From Arthrobacter sp. UNC362MFTsu5.1 (GTDB taxonomy: Bacteria; Actinomycetota; Actinomycetes; Actinomycetales; Micrococcaceae): DNA of 64,000 nt. Positions 61,622 through 64,000 of the stretch are shown here, one piece after another (the stretch's first letter is position 1; each line of letters begins with the position of its first letter). The notes beneath the pieces are model-generated. The model had not been told where the DNA came from, did not search any database, and worked only from the letters and a program-made list of their open reading frames with translations. The stretch spans positions 124,001 to 188,000 of the forward strand of contig NZ_JMLE01000007.1 in the NCBI RefSeq assembly GCF_000685965.1, given 5' to 3'. The position numbers and the translations under genes are program-made.

Positions 61622-63055
61622 ATGCCGGATCTATCAGCATTCTTCCCGCTAATTGCCGCCATCATCGGCGCGGTTCTCATCGTCGGCTTTATCTGGGTGG
61701 CAATAAAGCTGATGTGGAAGGTGGCTGAACCCAACGAGGCCCTGATCATCTCCGGATTGACCCGTGGAACCTTGGAAACACGGGCCGGAATGGACTTCAA
61801 GATTGTCACCGGCAAGGGTGCGCTGGTCTTTCCCGGGCTTCAGACAGTACGGACCCTGTCACTCACGCTGAACGAAACTGAGCTCAAAGTTTCCTGTGTT
61901 ACCTCGCAGGGCATACAGGTAATTGTGGAGGGTGTTGTTATTTACAAAATCGGCGATGCCCCGCCCTTCATTGCAAATGCAGCCAGGCGCTTTCTGGGCC
62001 AGCAGCCCAAAATGGAAAGCCAGGTCTATAACGTCTTTGAAGGGCACCTGAGGTCGATCATCGGCAGCATGACCGTGGAGGAAATCATCCGCGAGCGGGA
62101 CAAGCTCGGTTCGCAGGTCCGCAGCGCCAGCGGCGTGGAGATGGAGAAGCTGGGCCTGGTTGTGGATTCGCTCCAGATCAAGGACCTGCAGGACCCCACG
62201 GGCTACATCCAGAACATCGCCAAGCCGCACATCGCCCAGGTGAAGATGGAAGCCCGCATCGCCGAGGCCACCAGGAACCGTGAGGCGGCGGAGAAGGAAG
62301 CGGAGGCAGCGGCGCTCATTGCTGATGCCCAGAGTGTTTCGGCCATCCGGCAGTCCGTGGCGCAGGCCAATGCCGAACGGGCCAAGGCCAACGCCGCCCA
62401 GGCGGGGCCGCTGGCGGATGCAACCGCGCGGCAGCAGGTGGTGGTCCAGGAAACCGAGGTGGCCAAGCTTGAGGCCGACCGGGAAGAGCAGAAGCTCCAG
62501 ACCACCATCCGCAAGCCCGCCGACGCCAAGGCCTACGCCAAGCGGACGGACGCCGAGGGCCAGAAGGCGGCGGACATCAGTGCCGCCGAGGCGCTGGCCC
62601 GCCGCACCGAACTCGAAGCCCAGGTGAACGCCCGCCGGACGGAACTCCAGGCGCAGGCAAATGCCACCGCAGCTGCGGCCGCGGCAGGGGCGACCAAGGT
62701 CACCGGCGAGGCGGAAGCCGCGGCCACCCGGGCGCGCGGTGATGCTGCCGCGTCGGCCATCAAGGCGAAGGCGCTGGCGGAGGCGGAGGGCATCAAGGCA
62801 CGGGCCGAGGCCCTGGGAACCAACCAGGACGCCGTCATTTCGCAGCAGCTCGCCGAGAACATGCCGGCCATCATCGCTGCTGCGGCGGAACCGTTCTCGC
62901 ACGTGGGACAGATGACGGTGCTCAACGGCGGGGAAGGCGTCAACAAGATGCTCGGCGGCATCCTCGCCCAGGTGGGCGACTACCTCCCGGCCCTCTCTTC
63001 GGCGCTGAGAAACACCCGGGAAGGCAAACGTCCGGCGAAAGCCCCTGATGCGTAA
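61622..63055 (+). CDS. Flotillin-like SPFH-domain membrane protein
   Basis: 477 residues from the ATG at 61622 with GAAAGGACC upstream. An N-terminal hydrophobic segment (about 9-32, LIAAIIGAVLIVGFIWVAIK) anchors it; the SPFH/band-7 domain follows to about 200 (PNEALIISGL, GSMTVEEIIRERDKLGSQV, GLVVDSLQIKDLQD). A long Ala/Glu/Arg coiled coil (about 205-410) with flotillin EA-rich repeats (GEAEAAATRARGDAAAS) and a short oligomerisation end complete it. Flotillins organise membrane domains. It overlaps a small downstream gene by eight bases. Confidence 0.92.
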   Translation: MPDLSAFFPLIAAIIGAVLIVGFIWVAIKLMWKVAEPNEALIISGLTRGTLETRAGMDFKIVTGKGALVFPGLQTVRTLSLTLNETELKVSCVTSQGIQVIVEGVVIYKIGDAPPFIANAARRFLGQQPKMESQVYNVFEGHLRSIIGSMTVEEIIRERDKLGSQVRSASGVEMEKLGLVVDSLQIKDLQDPTGYIQNIAKPHIAQVKMEARIAEATRNREAAEKEAEAAALIADAQSVSAIRQSVAQANAERAKANAAQAGPLADATARQQVVVQETEVAKLEADREEQKLQTTIRKPADAKAYAKRTDAEGQKAADISAAEALARRTELEAQVNARRTELQAQANATAAAAAAGATKVTGEAEAAATRARGDAAASAIKAKALAEAEGIKARAEALGTNQDAVISQQLAENMPAIIAAAAEPFSHVGQMTVLNGGEGVNKMLGGILAQVGDYLPALSSALRNTREGKRPAKAPDA

Positions 63056-63296
63056 GGACGTCGACCGTAGCCTTACCGGCAAGATCGGCCGGGTGACCGG
63101 ACGCATCGGCCCGGGCACCATCGGCGAAGTCATGCTGCCCTACCTCGGCGGCACCATGGCCTTCCATGCCCACCCGTTCGACAAGACCAGCGTGTATGCA
63201 GTGGGCGACGAGGTGCTGGTGATCTATTTTGATCCGCCGCAGACCGTCTATGTGGACGAACTGCCGGAGGTGTTAAGGCACGACGGCGGGCGCTGA
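63048..63296 (+). CDS. Small beta-rich protein, NfeD C-terminal-like, partner of the flotillin
   Basis: 82 residues. LTGKIGRVTGRIGPGTIGEV and VYAVGDEVLVIYFDPPQTVYV give a short beta-barrel (OB-like) pattern as in the soluble end of NfeD proteins, which usually pair with flotillin/stomatin genes. There is no membrane segment. The 8-base overlap with the flotillin gene implies coupled translation. The NfeD relation is inferred from pattern and context. Confidence 0.7.
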   Translation: MRKDVDRSLTGKIGRVTGRIGPGTIGEVMLPYLGGTMAFHAHPFDKTSVYAVGDEVLVIYFDPPQTVYVDELPEVLRHDGGR

Positions 63297-63321
63297 GTCC
63301 CGCTTCAGGCGCCAGCCTGGG

Positions 63322-63501
63322 TCAGAACCGCCAGATGGAGTACGGAACACTGGGCAGGTTGCCCGCCATCCAGGGCCGCTCGGACTCTTCCCGCGGCAGG
63401 ATCCCGCGGCCGTCGCGCAGGACCACCACCACCGTGCAGATCACCCCCAGCAGGGCAACGACGGCAAGGAAAATCAGGACGACGACGATTGGCCCGGACA
63501 T
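63322..63501 (-). CDS. Small single-pass membrane protein, 59 residues
   Basis: ATG at 63501, TGA at 63324-63322. One hydrophobic helix from about residue 5 to 28 (VVVLIFLAVVALLGVICTVV), then VLRDGRGILPREESERPW and a final VPYSIWRF. Orientation is probably N-out, with a basic cytoplasmic start of the tail. The GC3 pattern and clean topology support a real gene. No family recognised. It converges on the flotillin partner gene. Confidence 0.65.
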   Translation of the reverse strand: MSGPIVVVLIFLAVVALLGVICTVVVVLRDGRGILPREESERPWMAGNLPSVPYSIWRF

Positions 63502-63624
63502 CTCTGGAACACCTCTAACACCAATTTTACGGCGCCCCGTTTCAGCTGCCGAGCGCGAAGGTCTGGACGGTCAGACAGCTCCGGGCGTATCCTGATTTTC
63601 CATTGCCTCTGGGGGGTGATCTGG

Positions 63625-64000
63625 ATGGTGCGTACTTTCCGTGATCGTTGCCGGTCTTCCGTGCGCCCGCTGCTGCTCGCCGTCGTTCTGACAGGTTCCT
63701 GGCTGGCGTTGGCCGCCGGCCCGGCGAATGCCGCCTCTGACGCTCCGGACCCGCTGGGCGGGATCGGGCAGGCCGCTGCATCGCTCGTCCGGGACATCGT
63801 TCCGGCCGCGGTGCCGCACACCGGTCAGGAATCCCCCGAACCTCCCGTTCAGGCTGTCCGGGACGTTCCAGCCCCCGCCGTCACTGTGCCGTTGCCGGCC
63901 GTCCGCACCGCTGAGACCGTCGTGGACGTTGTGGATCCTGTGCTCAGCGGGACATCTCAAGTGGTCAGCGACGTGATGGACACGGCCGCTCCGATCCTTC
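63625..64000 (+). CDS. Secreted Ala/Pro/Val-rich protein, 3' end outside the window
   Basis: Open from the ATG at 63625 to the window edge (125 residues visible). A signal peptide (VRPLLLAVVLTGSWLALAAG, cleaved near ANAAS) and a mature start SDAPDPLGGIGQAAASLVRD resemble the secreted protein starting at 33350 (SADAASDPASLLGNVSSSAS). Both also share GATTTT and a GGGGGGTG stretch shortly before the ATG. Probably a paralogue; function unknown. The next gene beyond the edge could show whether a second chaplin-like gene follows. Confidence 0.75.
   Translation, partial: MVRTFRDRCRSSVRPLLLAVVLTGSWLALAAGPANAASDAPDPLGGIGQAAASLVRDIVPAAVPHTGQESPEPPVQAVRDVPAPAVTVPLPAVRTAETVVDVVDPVLSGTSQVVSDVMDTAAPIL

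Overview
The window is high-GC, gene-dense chromosomal DNA from an actinobacterium. The best guess is Micrococcaceae, close to Arthrobacter or Pseudarthrobacter. Reasons: strong GC bias at third codon positions; long antisense shadow ORFs; a monomeric NADP isocitrate dehydrogenase; a sdhAB / trpS / xthA neighbourhood; a ZTP (pfl) riboswitch on glyA-folD; TANNNT -10 boxes sitting 6-8 nt before start codons; and a long chaplin-like surface protein ending in a LANTG sorting signal. I see no tRNA, rRNA, insertion sequence, prophage or CRISPR array. All names rest on reading the sequence and on remembered family features; no database search was run.

Layout. 0-9 kb: the end of the succinate dehydrogenase operon, a serine hydrolase, then a leftward block (YihY membrane protein, 2'-5' RNA ligase-like protein, trpS, xthA, a membrane protein, and a DrrA-type ABC exporter). 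9-11.4 kb: a SHOCT protein and a NarL-type two-component system whose response regulator is split by a one-base frameshift. 11.4-15 kb: a one-carbon block, folD-glyA under a ZTP riboswitch and divergent purU. 15.6-24 kb: a methyltransferase, a DUF2231 protein, a gamma carbonic anhydrase, then a five-gene set that reads as lysine catabolism through 5-aminovaleramide (davB-like monooxygenase, permease, alanine racemase family, PucR regulator, davA-like amidase). 24-29.6 kb: a ROK regulator and a ChvE/MmsAB sugar ABC importer sharing a duplicated operator. 29.7-33.2 kb: a MacB-like ABC pair, a 32-nt tandem repeat and a Gfo/Idh/MocA oxidoreductase.

33.3-38.6 kb is an envelope region: a secreted Ala/Pro/Ser-rich protein, a chaplin-like protein with six repeats and a sortase signal, a membrane Ser/Thr kinase coupled to a lipoprotein, and an SRPBCC protein. 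38.7-50.3 kb: icd, a secreted trypsin-like protease with a small downstream ORF sharing its propeptide motif, purH and purN separated by an apparent insertion (MFS transporter plus DUF559 protein), and several membrane or secreted proteins of unknown function. 50.5-59.9 kb is a single-direction catabolic cluster: XRE-cupin regulator, MFS uptake, FAD oxidoreductase, class III CoA-transferase, enoyl-CoA hydratase, dihydrodipicolinate synthase-family lyase, an SDR lacking the usual Tyr/Lys, aldehyde dehydrogenase and ferredoxin. I cannot assign its substrate; it is the best candidate for an undescribed pathway here. 60-64 kb: a PaaK/CapK-like ligase, a flotillin with a small partner, a 59-residue membrane protein and, at the edge, the start of a second secreted protein like the one at 33.3 kb.

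Recurring non-coding structure. Five of the eight convergent gene pairs (those ending near 15.6, 38.6, 42.4, 45.7 and 59.9 kb) are separated by a long palindrome; two of these palindromes (15.6 and 45.7 kb) are copies of one 66-nt dispersed element whose arms also supply stop codons to adjacent genes. Of the other three pairs, two overlap tail to tail and the 16.9 kb gap carries no long palindrome.
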